Assembly: GCA_031835245.1 (NCBI GenBank)
Contig: JAVKOQ010000082.1
Coordinates: forward strand, 62,001 to 126,000
DNA from: Balamuthia mandrillaris
Taxonomy: Eukaryota; Discosea; Longamoebia; Balamuthiidae
Direction of reading: 5' to 3'
DNA: 64,000 nt
Shown here: in pieces, positions 55,770 through 64,000 of the stretch
Position numbering within the stretch: the stretch's first letter is position 1
How the letters are laid out: each line of letters begins with the position of its first letter
Notes under the pieces: model-generated
What the model saw: the letters and a program-made list of their open reading frames with translations, nothing else
What the model was told of the DNA's origin: nothing
The model's database searches: none
Position numbers and translations under genes: made by a program

Positions 55770-56336
55770 ATGTCGTTTCGTAAGATGCTAGCGTATTATA
55801 ACGCCAAACTCTACTTTGTTCTTTCTTCCTTTCAATTGTGTTGTTGCGGAACTGCTACATGGTCTGAAGTTGTTGAAGGAACTTTAGTTTCCTTTCAATT
55901 GTGGTTAGATAATATACAATTGTGGTGAGGTGGAAACAGCCTACCGTCTTACGAGAACATTCTCAAGCGCTTTCAGCTTGGCCTCTTTTCGCAACTGATA
56001 ACTGCTTTCTTCTGGCGTTACTCTCACCGAGAAGTGCCCCTTCAGAAAATTCTTAGAACAAGAACAAGAACAAGAACAAGAAGAACAAGAAGAGGAACGA
56101 GAAGAACAAGACGAAGAAAGATAGAAGCAGATGCAAACCTCTGGTTCGAGGCGGGAGAGGGAACGAAGGAAGCTACTTATTGTGCAAAAGAAAATAACAA
56201 AGAAGAGCATAACCAGGAGAAGGGAGAAGGTAACTCTAAGAAGTAACCTAGAAATGGTGAAGAGTGAGAGCAGTAATCGTTGATGCACAGAATTCACACC
56301 GCAAATGTACGTTTTTTGTTTTCTGAGTTATTCTTC
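55770..56336. other. Intergenic with a partial copy of Rho GEF exon 10-11 region
   Basis: Holds the duplicated segment at 56110-56174 and a CAAGAA-rich stretch. On the minus strand an exon-like frame ending EAKLKALENVLVRR precedes a stop near 55946. It could be an alternative 3' end of the Rho GEF gene or a decayed duplicate; I cannot decide. Confidence 0.45.
56110..56174. repeat. Duplicate of 57060-57123 (Rho GEF exon 10 end plus donor)
   Basis: About 65 bases match 57060-57123 with roughly ten differences. The match covers the 3' end of exon 10, its donor and the neighbouring GAA-type tract. Both copies keep the CAAACCTCTG donor context. The two are about 950 bases apart in the same orientation. 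Confidence 0.75.
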
Positions 56337-59130
56337 TTAAGCGCTCTCTCCTTCCTTCCCTTCATCTTCTGTTTTTTCTAGTTTCTCCTTTTCCTTCTTC
56401 AACTGCTGCACCTCAGCTTGAAGCTTCTTGCAAACCTCCTGGAACTCCTTCCTTCTCTCCGTTTCCAGCTCCAGCTTTCTTTCCAGCTCTTCCACCCTTT
56501 GCTTCAGCCCCTCGACGGTGTTCAAGTCCAATGGGAGAAGCAAAGTGGGATTGGAGTCCTTGCGTTCTGGCACGCCTAACGTGTGCTTGATGCCGCTTCC
56601 TTTGTGCTCTTTCTCTTTGTGTTCTTTTTCTTTTTCTTTCTTTTCTTTTTTCTCTGTTGATAAACAAAAACGTTAATGTACATTGAACGAAGAAGAAGAA
56701 GAAGAAGAAGAAGAAGAAGAAGAAGAAGAAGAAGAAGAAGAAGAAGAAGAAGAACAAGAAGAAGAAGAAGAAGAAGAAGAAGAACAAGAAGAAGAAGAAG
56801 AAGAAGAAGAAGAAGAAGAAGAAGAACAAAAGAAGAAGAAGAAGAAGAAGAAGAAGAAGAAGAAGAAGAAGAACAAGAAGAACAAGAAGAAGAAGAAGAA
56901 GAAGAAGAAGAAGAAGAAGAAGAACAAGAACAAGAAGAAGAACAAGAAGAACAAGAAGAAGAAGAAGAAGAACAAGAAGAAGAACAAGAAGAAGAACAAG
57001 AAGAAGAAGAACAAGAAGAAGAAGACGAAGAAGAAGACGAAGAAGACGAAGAAGACGAAGACGAAGAAAAATAAAGCTGATGCAAACCTCTGCTTCGAGG
57101 CGAGAGAGGAAACGAAGGAAGCTTCTTGGCGGAGCTCTGTCGGAAACCTTGGAAGGATATTCTGGAGCCCTTTGACTTCTTTTCAGACTTTTCTTTCTCC
57201 AACAATATTTGAGGAAGATCTATTTCCGTTGAAACACCTTTTTTTTTCAAACAAGTTAAGTTTGTTTCAAGGAGAAAAGAGAAAACATAACGTACTTTCG
57301 GCCAACTTCTTTGAGGTTGTTTCCATGGCTTCCGCCCATTCCAACAACGTCTTCTCGTCCACGAATGAGAGTTTGTAAATGCCCTTATGGTTTGATGTTT
57401 GCGAGATCAAATGCAAGCAGTAAGGAAACTTTTCTTTCTCTTTCTCCTTTTGGTGAGCCATCTTTTCTTTCTCCTTGTTCACCGCTGCATCTTTCTCGCT
57501 GTCCTTCTCGCGTTTTTCTTCCCTCGGTGTACTCTGCTCTTCGCTTTGGTTGTTGGAAGAGTAAATGATTTCGTTCAGCTTCAAAACGAGCTGTAAGTCC
57601 ATCTCGACTATGCCGTCCTTGTTTTGCTTCTTCTTGATGAGAGCGATGATGTCGTTGAAGAGAATGACGTAGCCCTTCTTGGTTGGTTTGATGTTGGGTC
57701 CTCCTATCTTGGCTTCTCCTTCTTTGACAACGAATCTATCTGACTTGAGAAAATCATATTTCTGGGAGAGAAAACAGAAAGCATTACAAACCAGATATAA
57801 GCAAAGAGAAAAACGCGAAGAGAAAAGGCGAATAAAGACAAATAAGAGAGGAAAGAGACCTCTTTCTCATTGACCATGGAGTACTGGATTTCAAGAAGAC
57901 GTTTGGCTTGTTCTTCTTTCTTGAGGCGTCCGTTGACCTCGTTGACCACAGCGCTGACGCACTCGAATGCCTCTTTGATAGCTGCATATTCATTATGGTC
58001 TTCTGCCGTGTTTTTCAAAAGTTCCTGCAACAAATAAATGATAAGAGCTCTAGAGAATGAGAAGAGAAGAGAGAGAAACAAGAGAGTACCCTAAGAAGGA
58101 GTGGATATTTGCACATCCTCTGGAGTGGCATAATCAGAAATGCATCCAAAGGAAGATTACGGCATTCTGGGTCCACCAGACATTCCTGTTGGTCGCCCAA
58201 CAAAAACACAAGGAGAAGAGCTATCAACATGTGCACATGAAAGACAAAAAGAGCCCGAGTCAACAAATACCTCCAAAAACTGAGCAAACTCGGCAGAGCG
58301 GTTCTTAAAGTTTTGAACCTTTTCTTGCGTGGTGCCATGGTTGCTGCAGTAAATAGCGTAGAGCTTGAACAAGTTGACATTCTCGATGAAAATGGTGGCG
58401 ATGCCTGCATCCACAAATGGTTTACTCTTTGCAACAAGTTCATCAAATTGCTAAAAGACAGACGGAATAAACCAAAAGAAGGATCAGGTAAACGGAAGTG
58501 TTGAGGAGGAAGAAGAACAAGAACAAACCGCCATCAGTTGAATATGTATTTCGTAGATCTTGTGAATGTTGGAGAAGACAGACCGAATCTCATTTTCAGT
58601 GAGAAGCGCTCGGTCTCTCAACTCGTTGATGAAGACATGTTGAATCAGCGCCAAATCTCTGACGTAAGACCTCTCCGTGTTGATCATTTCTGTGATCACT
58701 TTTTGTCTTTGTCGTTGCTTGCCGTCCATAGCTGCTGTTAGCGCTTCATCCAGCTGCAACTGCTTCAAAGAGGATTTGAGAGCATTTTGAATATTCTTAA
58801 GTTTTGCTTGCTTCTCTTGTTCTTTCTCCTATTGTTCGTTTGCGTTGAAAAACTGTGTTAGCGGAAGCTAAGAACAAGAAGGAAAGCGAAAATACCTTTG
58901 AGCTTCGTCTTTGGCGAAGGGAGAGCAGCAGATGAACCTCACCAGAGACATTGTCATCCTGGAATCGTTGCTGAAGTGGGAACCATTCATCGATGCCTTC
59001 TCCCGTGTTGAAAGTCTTCAATGGGATACGAACTTCTCCCAAAAAGTCTTTTTAACATCAAACAAACAACTTTAGAATGAGCGTATAGCAACAAAACAAA
59101 ATGGATGAAGAGAGAGAAAGAAAGTGAGAG

Positions 59131-59179
<49 letters not shown>

Positions 59180-59860
59180 AAATAATGTACCTGGGTTTGT
59201 CATCCGATTCCAATCCCAAACTTCAACAAGCAGTTCTTTCATTTGAACGGAAGAAGGCTTTGACTTACTGTTTCCCAAACAGTCGAAAGACAAGGAATTA
59301 AAAGAAGAGAAAAGAGAGAAGAGAAGAGAAAAGAATAGAAAAGAGAAAGAGAACGAGAACGAGAAAGAGAAAGAGAATGAGAACGAGAAAGAAAGAAACG
59401 ACAAGAAAGAAGGAAAGAAAGAAACGACAAGAAAGAAGGAAGGAAAGAAAGAAAGAAACGTACAATTGGAAGGTAAAATGCTCCTCCCACCACTTTGGGT
59501 TAAGAGTCTTGTACTCAGCTTTGGTTTTGAAGACATTGTCTCGCTTGGGATAGTTGTTCATAAAGTTATTCTTCTTGCTCTTCGAGTTGCCGAGAAGACT
59601 GCCGTACTCGCCTTCGCCCAACAGCGCGACCACGCAGTAAGGATCGCTAAAGCCATTACTGTCAGCAGCTGCCAGCTTGCGTGCTGCCACAACTGCAACA
59701 CGTCACAGACAAAACAAAACCAACAACAACAGAATGAGAGAGAAAAGAAAGCCACAACGACAACAACAACAACAGAAAAAAGGATTAGTTTCATGCACAT
59801 TAACATGAAAGGCTTTGATTGCTTGCAACCTTTGCCGGTAATCTTAAAATCTTCAGCCAT
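56337..59860 (-). CDS. C2-DH-PH Rho guanine-nucleotide exchange factor
   Basis: Eleven exons (59860-59830, 59692-59464, 59267-59191, 59047-58896, 58828-58529, 58450-58271, 58185-58090, 58024-57860, 57761-57296, 57237-57088, 56653-56337) give 720 residues. Residues 1-165 are a C2 domain (ADSNGFSDPYCVVAL, VWDWNRMTNPGDFLGEVRIP), a calcium/lipid-binding type whose Asp residues are largely kept. Residues about 190-390 are a DH domain (KVITEMINTERSYVRDLALI, LIMPLQRMCKYPLLLRELLK). Residues about 405-560 are a PH domain with a Lys/Glu insert, ending KLSFVDEKTLLEWAEAME. A C-terminal coiled coil closes the protein. DH-PH tandems load GTP onto Rho-family GTPases at membranes. The first exon has only 31 bases; two boundaries fall in phase 1 at C2 strands. 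Intron 10 contains the 380-base GAA array. Confidence 0.93.
56690..57069. repeat. Long (GAA)n array with GAACAA and GACGAA interruptions
   Basis: About 380 bases of GAA triplets on the plus strand, in intron 10 of the Rho GEF gene (TTC on the coding strand). Interruptions are mostly GAACAA; GAC units appear towards 57069. Confidence 0.95.
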
Positions 59861-60158
59861 TATTCCTTGCCCTGCGGACGGTTGGGTCGAAAAGAAAGAG
59901 TTTTCCTACAACAAAAAAATAAGATCTGGCACAAAGCCATTACACTATTGCTATAATTCATTATTGGAACGCTTAATTAAATTTTTAAGGTAGACATGAG
60001 ACTGGACAAGAGAGATATTATCTAAAAATTCATGTCGTCATGAACGATTTAATCACGTCGTCGTGAATGAGATTTTAACAGAGAAGAAAGCGGGGTGGGC
60101 AAGAAAGAGAGCGAGAGTGGTGGTTTGGTTTTGGTTTTGGTTTTGGTTTCATTTCGTT

Positions 60159-60570
60159 TTATGTTCTCATGGCTTGCCCTTGCTTTTCCAATTCCGCTCT
60201 GTTATGTTGACAAAACAAAAAAAATAGTTGTGAGAGTGTAAGGGAAGAAGCACAACAAAACAAAAGGAGAGGCAGTCCTCTTACCGTAGTTGTTTGGAGA
60301 ACTCATCGTCCAACTCTTCGTCTTCCCAGTCGTCTTCCCATTGTTTTACGTCCTCCTCATCTTCCTCTGCTTCTTTCCACTCTGTAGGGAAAGAAATGGG
60401 AGTGAGTCTTTCAAACTTTGTCCATCCTCGCTCGAAACACAGTTTCCGCGTAGTACGCCACAAATCCAAATCTTCTTACCTTCGGTTTCGAATTCCTCGA
60501 ACTCATCATCTTCCTCCACAACCACTTCCTTGGGCTTCTTCGTCTCTGCTGCTGTCGTTGCTGCTGCCAT
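60159..60570 (-). CDS. SEM1: DSS1/SEM1 proteasome and BRCA2-partner acidic protein
   Basis: Exons 60570-60480, 60381-60285 and 60198-60159 give 75 residues, the family size (human 70). The two acidic-aromatic blocks are diagnostic: EEDDEFEEFETEEWKEAEED, then VKQWEDDWEDEELDDEFS and KQLRAELEKQGQAM. DSS1 is a disordered subunit of the 26S proteasome lid and also serves BRCA2 and TREX-2 complexes. The last exon encodes only 13 residues and was found because it restores QLRAELEK after the GTAAGAGG donor; without it the gene would end early. The start is the only ATG before the acidic block. Confidence 0.96.
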
Positions 60571-60689
60571 TCCCGTTTTTTATTGTGTGTGTTTTTTTTT
60601 TTTGCTCTTTGTGTTTTTGGCTGTGAAAGATCTTTGCTATTGTCTCTCTCTCTTCTTCCAATCTTTTTTTTTCTTCTTGCCTGCTGCGC

Positions 60690-60697
60690 TGACGTCA
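60690..60697. promoter_or_regulatory. Perfect CRE-type palindrome TGACGTCA
   Basis: Lies 120 bases upstream of DSS1 and 230 bases upstream of the gene at 60929. TGACGTCA is the site of CREB/ATF bZIP proteins; whether it works here is unknown. Confidence 0.35.
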
Positions 60698-60928
60698 CAG
60701 TGCCAACCAATCTGGGGCTGTGCGTCACACAACTACCCCTCAATCTAATTTTTCAAAAAACCAATAAAAAATCGAACAACAACGAAATCGATCAAATATT
60801 TCAACAATGCACCATTCTTTGCATTCTTTTCATTCCTTGTAATACATGAACCAAAAAAAAAAGTAGCACAATAGGACAGGAACAACAGCTGCTAGCTTTT
60901 TTTTTTTTTTTTTCTTGAACACACACAG

Positions 60929-61795
60929 ATGGCCGATGATACTGGAATTTGCCCCTCCCTGGGCCTCACGGATGCGGAGGAAAGAAAGCGCAAGGAGGAG
61001 GAACGTGTTTTGCGTAACATGATGGCCCGCACCAACCCCAAGGTTTCTTTTTTCGGGTTCCTTTGTTTGTTTGTTTTATTTAGTTTTTTTGCCTCTCTTT
61101 GTTGTCGTTCTCTGATCTTGTTATCTCCTCTCTCTCCCCTCTCTTCGTTGTCGTTGTCTTCTCTTCTTTCGTTCTCTTATCTTGTTCTCTCTCTCTCCCT
61201 CTCTTTTTGAAAAAAAACAAAAAAACAAAACAAAACAAAGGTGGACAAAACCGTGCTGAAGAAGCAATTGGCGGGAGAGATGGTCATGTCCGTCGACGAC
61301 CGTTTCCGCATCTATCTGGAGAACATGCCCGCTGAGCCTAACAAGCCCCTCATCGTGCACTTCAACGACAAGCAGGTCTACCACAGCGGGCAGAGCAGGG
61401 GACCCATCAACACCCACTTTGCGGCGCACATGGTGGGCGACGGGAGGACCACCCAGAGGCTGCGCCTGCAGATTGGCGTGAAGGCCTTTGACAACGTGCT
61501 TGACCTTGGTGCGTGCTTTGTGCTTTTCTCGTTGTTTTGTGCTTGTTCTATCATTCATTGCCGTTACACTTCTCATGTTGTTCTTGTTCTTGCTTCTTGT
61601 TCTTTTTCTTTTTCTTCTCCTTTTTCTCCTTCGCCTTCTGTGGTTCTTCTTCTTCTTGCATTCACGTGCTCTTATTTATTTCATTTTATTTTGTTGTTGT
61701 GATAAACAGACGCAACTGAAGGTTGTAACCTGAAGCTTGCCTTCACCGAACGAGGTCTTCTCACCAAACAACAAGTGCAAGCCTTTGACAAGTAA
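60929..61795 (+). CDS. Small conserved-looking protein of unknown family
   Basis: Exons 60929-61042, 61241-61508 and 61710-61795 give 155 residues without signal peptide or membrane segment. The N-terminal 40 residues are helical and charged. Residues about 55-128 have an alternating pattern typical of a beta-sandwich (DRFRIYLENMPAEPNKPLIV, HFNDKQVYHSGQSRG), and the end reads LAFTERGLLTKQQVQAFDK. Three clean exons whose joins keep the frame argue for a real gene. I do not recognise the family; a galectin-like or lipid-binding sandwich is possible but has no key residues to support it. A run of about 16 T precedes the start. Confidence 0.75.
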
Positions 61796-61876
61796 AAAAA
61801 AAACACACACGCACATTGTTTGCCAACTTCAGCTCTCATTTTTTTTCTTTTTCAACTGCACTAACAAAAACTTGTA

Positions 61877-63788
61877 TCAAACAACTTCAAAACGTGGAGA
61901 CTGCTTCTGATACCATCGAGTGAATAAACAAGCAGCAATGAAGACAGCCAGGAACGAAACAATTACCAAAATGCCAAAGTGTTCGGGGTCAGGCACTATC
62001 ATGCCCATCAAGTAGGAAAGCAACGAGAAGACGTTCGTGAGAGAGTATTCGACACTGTTGATAGTGCCTCGTTTGTTCTCCGGTACTGCCTCTTGCATGA
62101 TTTGACGTTCTCTGATGAAAGAAAGACCAAAACAAGATAAGATAGAAGAAGGCAAAAAAGAAAAGCAGAATGGAAGGAAACATTACGCAAGATCGAAGCT
62201 CCAAAGTCCTACTCTTGAGAGAATAAGAAACACAAGGAACATCCAAATGGCAGAAGCCTCCACAAACGACTCTCCAACATCCCAATGCAACCATCTTCCT
62301 GCGCTCTCCAAGGTACTCATTATCACCGTCCCTCGGGAAGCAGCACCAAAGAAGAACAGCAAGCAGATCACCAAGCAAAAAGTCTGTTGCCATAGTGAAT
62401 AGAGTCCAGTCTTCTCCTTGCCGTAAATTGTGAAAAGAGAGGGAGTGAGGAAGGTGGAGATCATGCCGACGGCAGCGGACACGGCCTGAAAGAGAGCGAT
62501 GCTCAGCTCGGAGAGACCGTGAGCGAGGAGAAAGGCGGAGAGCAAGGCACCAGGAGCTAAGGCTGTGAAGAAGAGCAAGGAAAAGGCGAAACTGGCTAGG
62601 AAGACCTCTTCGGTTTGCACGTAGGTTTTCCAGCCTTTATAGAGGTTCACAAATGGATTGCTCTTCTTCTGGCTTGTTTCTTTTGCTTGGGCTCGTGTTT
62701 CTCTCCGTTGTATGGCTTGTTCTTCATCTTCGGTTTCAATGTGTTGTTCTTGGTTGCGTTGTCTCGCTTCTGCTTCTCTTTCTTCTTCCTGTTCTTCATG
62801 TGGTTCAGTCGCAGAAGACGTTGCTGACATCAAACTCGTTTTAAGCTCTTGCATTTCTTGTTCTTCTTCCTCAATCTCTTCTTCTTTGATGACAACCGTT
62901 GAAGAAAGCTTGTGGTGTAATGCTGGAACGCGATGATAGATGTAAAGCAACGCCAAGCTCTCTGGAATTACGGAAAGCACGTTCCAGAGGCAGACAAAGA
63001 GCAACGCTATCCGCGTGGAGGCGTAGTTCATGACGAGACCGAAAGCCACTGGCGCTGCCACTTTGCACAGCAGTCCTATTCGAGTTAACATTGCGTTGGC
63101 TGCTGTACTTTTCAAAACGCACAAGGAGATAAAAACATGTCAGTATTTGAAGAAGAAGAAGAAGAAGAAGAAGAAGAAGAAGAAGAACAAGAAGAAGAAG
63201 AAGAAGAACAAGAAGAAGAACAAGAAGAAGAACAAGAAGAACAAAAACAAGAACAATGTGAGCACCAGTCAGGAAGGTCTTGTTTTGCGCAGAGATTACC
63301 ACCACCCAGTCCTTGCTTACCGCGATGTTCTCAGCCATGGAGGCCAACGCAGCCACACCCCCAAACAAGTTGAGCACCCCAAACAAGCCCCAAATGGATG
63401 CCACCCTCCATCCCGCCTGAGGCTCCTCCTCGTCACCGTTACGCAACCACAAAAAAGCGTACAGGAGCAACGAACAGATGAACACCGACCCGTTCTGAAC
63501 GAAGAGGGACAGCAGCAGCACTTGCTTTCGCCCTTTGTGGTCGATCCATTGGCCCACCACGGTGCCGAACAGGACGCAGGAGAGCTGGCCGGTGAAGGCG
63601 AACAGGGAGGCCGGGAGGAGGGTGGTCGGAAACGCCTTGGTCAGCAGGATGGGCACAGCGAAGCCCCACATGCGGTCCCCCCAGCTGGACAAGAAGGTCC
63701 CCAAGTAGAGCAACCGCAGCAGCTTTTGGGTTTGCCGTTGGGGCATGGCCTCCTCCTCCTCCTCCTCCTCCTCTCTGCGTTCTTCCAT
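61877..63788 (-). CDS. Ferroportin-like iron exporter (SLC40A family)
   Basis: Exons 63788-63266, 63102-62187 and 62111-61877 give 557 residues with about 11-12 hydrophobic segments. Ferroportin landmarks: LLYLGTFLSSWGDRMWGFAV, the loop with SLFVQNGSVFICSLLLYAF, KDWVVVISAQNK followed by the intracellular ANAMLTRIGLLCKVAAPVAF, and the last third with RQIMQEAVPENKRGTINSVE. It exports Fe2+ from the cytosol in animals and plants. An acidic Glu/Arg-rich loop of about 90 residues occupies the central cytosolic loop. The N-terminus has a Glu run (from a CTC/GAG repeat); an ATG 14 codons later (MPQRQTQ) is an alternative start. The exon 2 acceptor (TACAG before CAGCC) restores the conserved Asn-Ala-x-x-Thr-Arg-Ile. 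Intron 1 is a GAA array. Confidence 0.93.
63147..63252. repeat. (GAA)n with GAACAA interruptions
   Basis: About 105 bases inside intron 1 of the ferroportin-like gene, the same unit type as the array at 56690-57069. Confidence 0.9.
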
Positions 63789-63886
63789 TGCCTTTGGAGG
63801 TTAGTTATGTTTTGTCTGTTGTGATCATGCCTCCTTAATTGTAAGGTGATGCGTCAGCTTTACCTGAATTTGCATATTATACACGT

Positions 63887-63892
63887 CACGTG
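63887..63892. promoter_or_regulatory. CACGTG E-box (in ACACGTCACGTG)
   Basis: A CACGTG palindrome and an adjoining CACGTCA lie about 100 bases upstream of the ferroportin-like start codon. They could be bHLH or bZIP sites; short enough to occur by chance. Confidence 0.3.
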
Positions 63893-64000
63893 CGTTATTT
63901 CTAGCAGATCAAAGTATTGATCTCCATCACCAATCAAAAATCAAAATTAAGGGTAACGATCTTAGAAAAGAAAAAAAGTGACCACGAGTGATGTCTCTCG

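Noticed and set aside
56413-57378. Long poly-Glu, poly-Lys, poly-Phe and poly-Ser open frames
   Set aside because: They are the six-frame shadow of the GAA array inside a Rho GEF intron.
1-64000. Intact transposons or retroelements
   Set aside because: I saw no transposase, reverse transcriptase, integrase or terminal repeats anywhere in the window.

Overview
The window is nuclear DNA of a unicellular eukaryote that I cannot place to a lineage. Evidence for this: most protein genes are split by short introns (about 45 to 500 bases), there are eukaryotic-type tRNAs including an initiator tRNA-Met, the proteins are typically eukaryotic (TAF10, DSS1/SEM1, TIM22-type, SFT2, Qa-SNARE, UHRF1-like, Rho GEF, Ras, ferroportin), and there are no bacterial operons. 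TAA, TAG and TGA all end genes, so the code looks standard. About 28 protein genes fill 64 kb on both strands, with convergent neighbours that touch or overlap and several divergent pairs sharing short promoters. All exon structures were built by eye from splice signals and frame continuity, without transcript data. Introns carry many long CT/GA, GAA and GAAA tracts.

Layout. 1-5.9 kb: end of a cysteine-rich secreted-type gene, a coiled-coil tail-anchored protein with a dynein-adaptor-like box, and a TatD nuclease. 3.9-10.7 kb: eight dispersed tRNA-Pro genes (five AGG, three TGG) around an F-box/chromo-barrel-like gene and a broken inverted copy of its first exon. 10.8-18.7 kb: an intronless pectate lyase-GT8 fusion, a malate/lactate dehydrogenase, a SET protein, a BTB (T1) protein and a Qa-SNARE-FYVE protein. 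19-25.4 kb: tRNA-Arg, peptidase E, a UHRF1-like protein (UBL-PHD-SRA-RING), an SFT2-like Golgi protein and initiator tRNA-Met. 25.6-32 kb: a secreted helical protein of unknown family, TAF10, a WD40 protein and a broken protein-kinase gene. 32-42.5 kb: two stomatin-like genes head to head, a macrodomain protein, an F-box/WD40 protein with a CaaX end, MGMT and a broken ankyrin-type fragment. 42.5-51.1 kb: a 12-exon soluble adenylyl cyclase (ADCY10-like), a Ras-like GTPase starting 92 bases from it, and a TIM22-type protein. 52-64 kb: a kelch/cysteine-rich membrane receptor, a C2-DH-PH Rho GEF, DSS1, an unknown small protein and a ferroportin.

Pathway hints: the UHRF1-like gene implies maintenance of CpG methylation; the cyclase/Ras neighbours suggest cAMP signalling; the PL3-GT8 fusion joins a lyase and a transferase that in plants act on the same polymer (homogalacturonan). 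The best candidates for something undescribed are the PL3-GT8 fusion, the SNARE-FYVE fusion, the tail-anchored dynein-adaptor-like protein, the F-box/WD40 protein with a prenylation signal, and a recurrent TGT(C/A)GACA element upstream of many genes.
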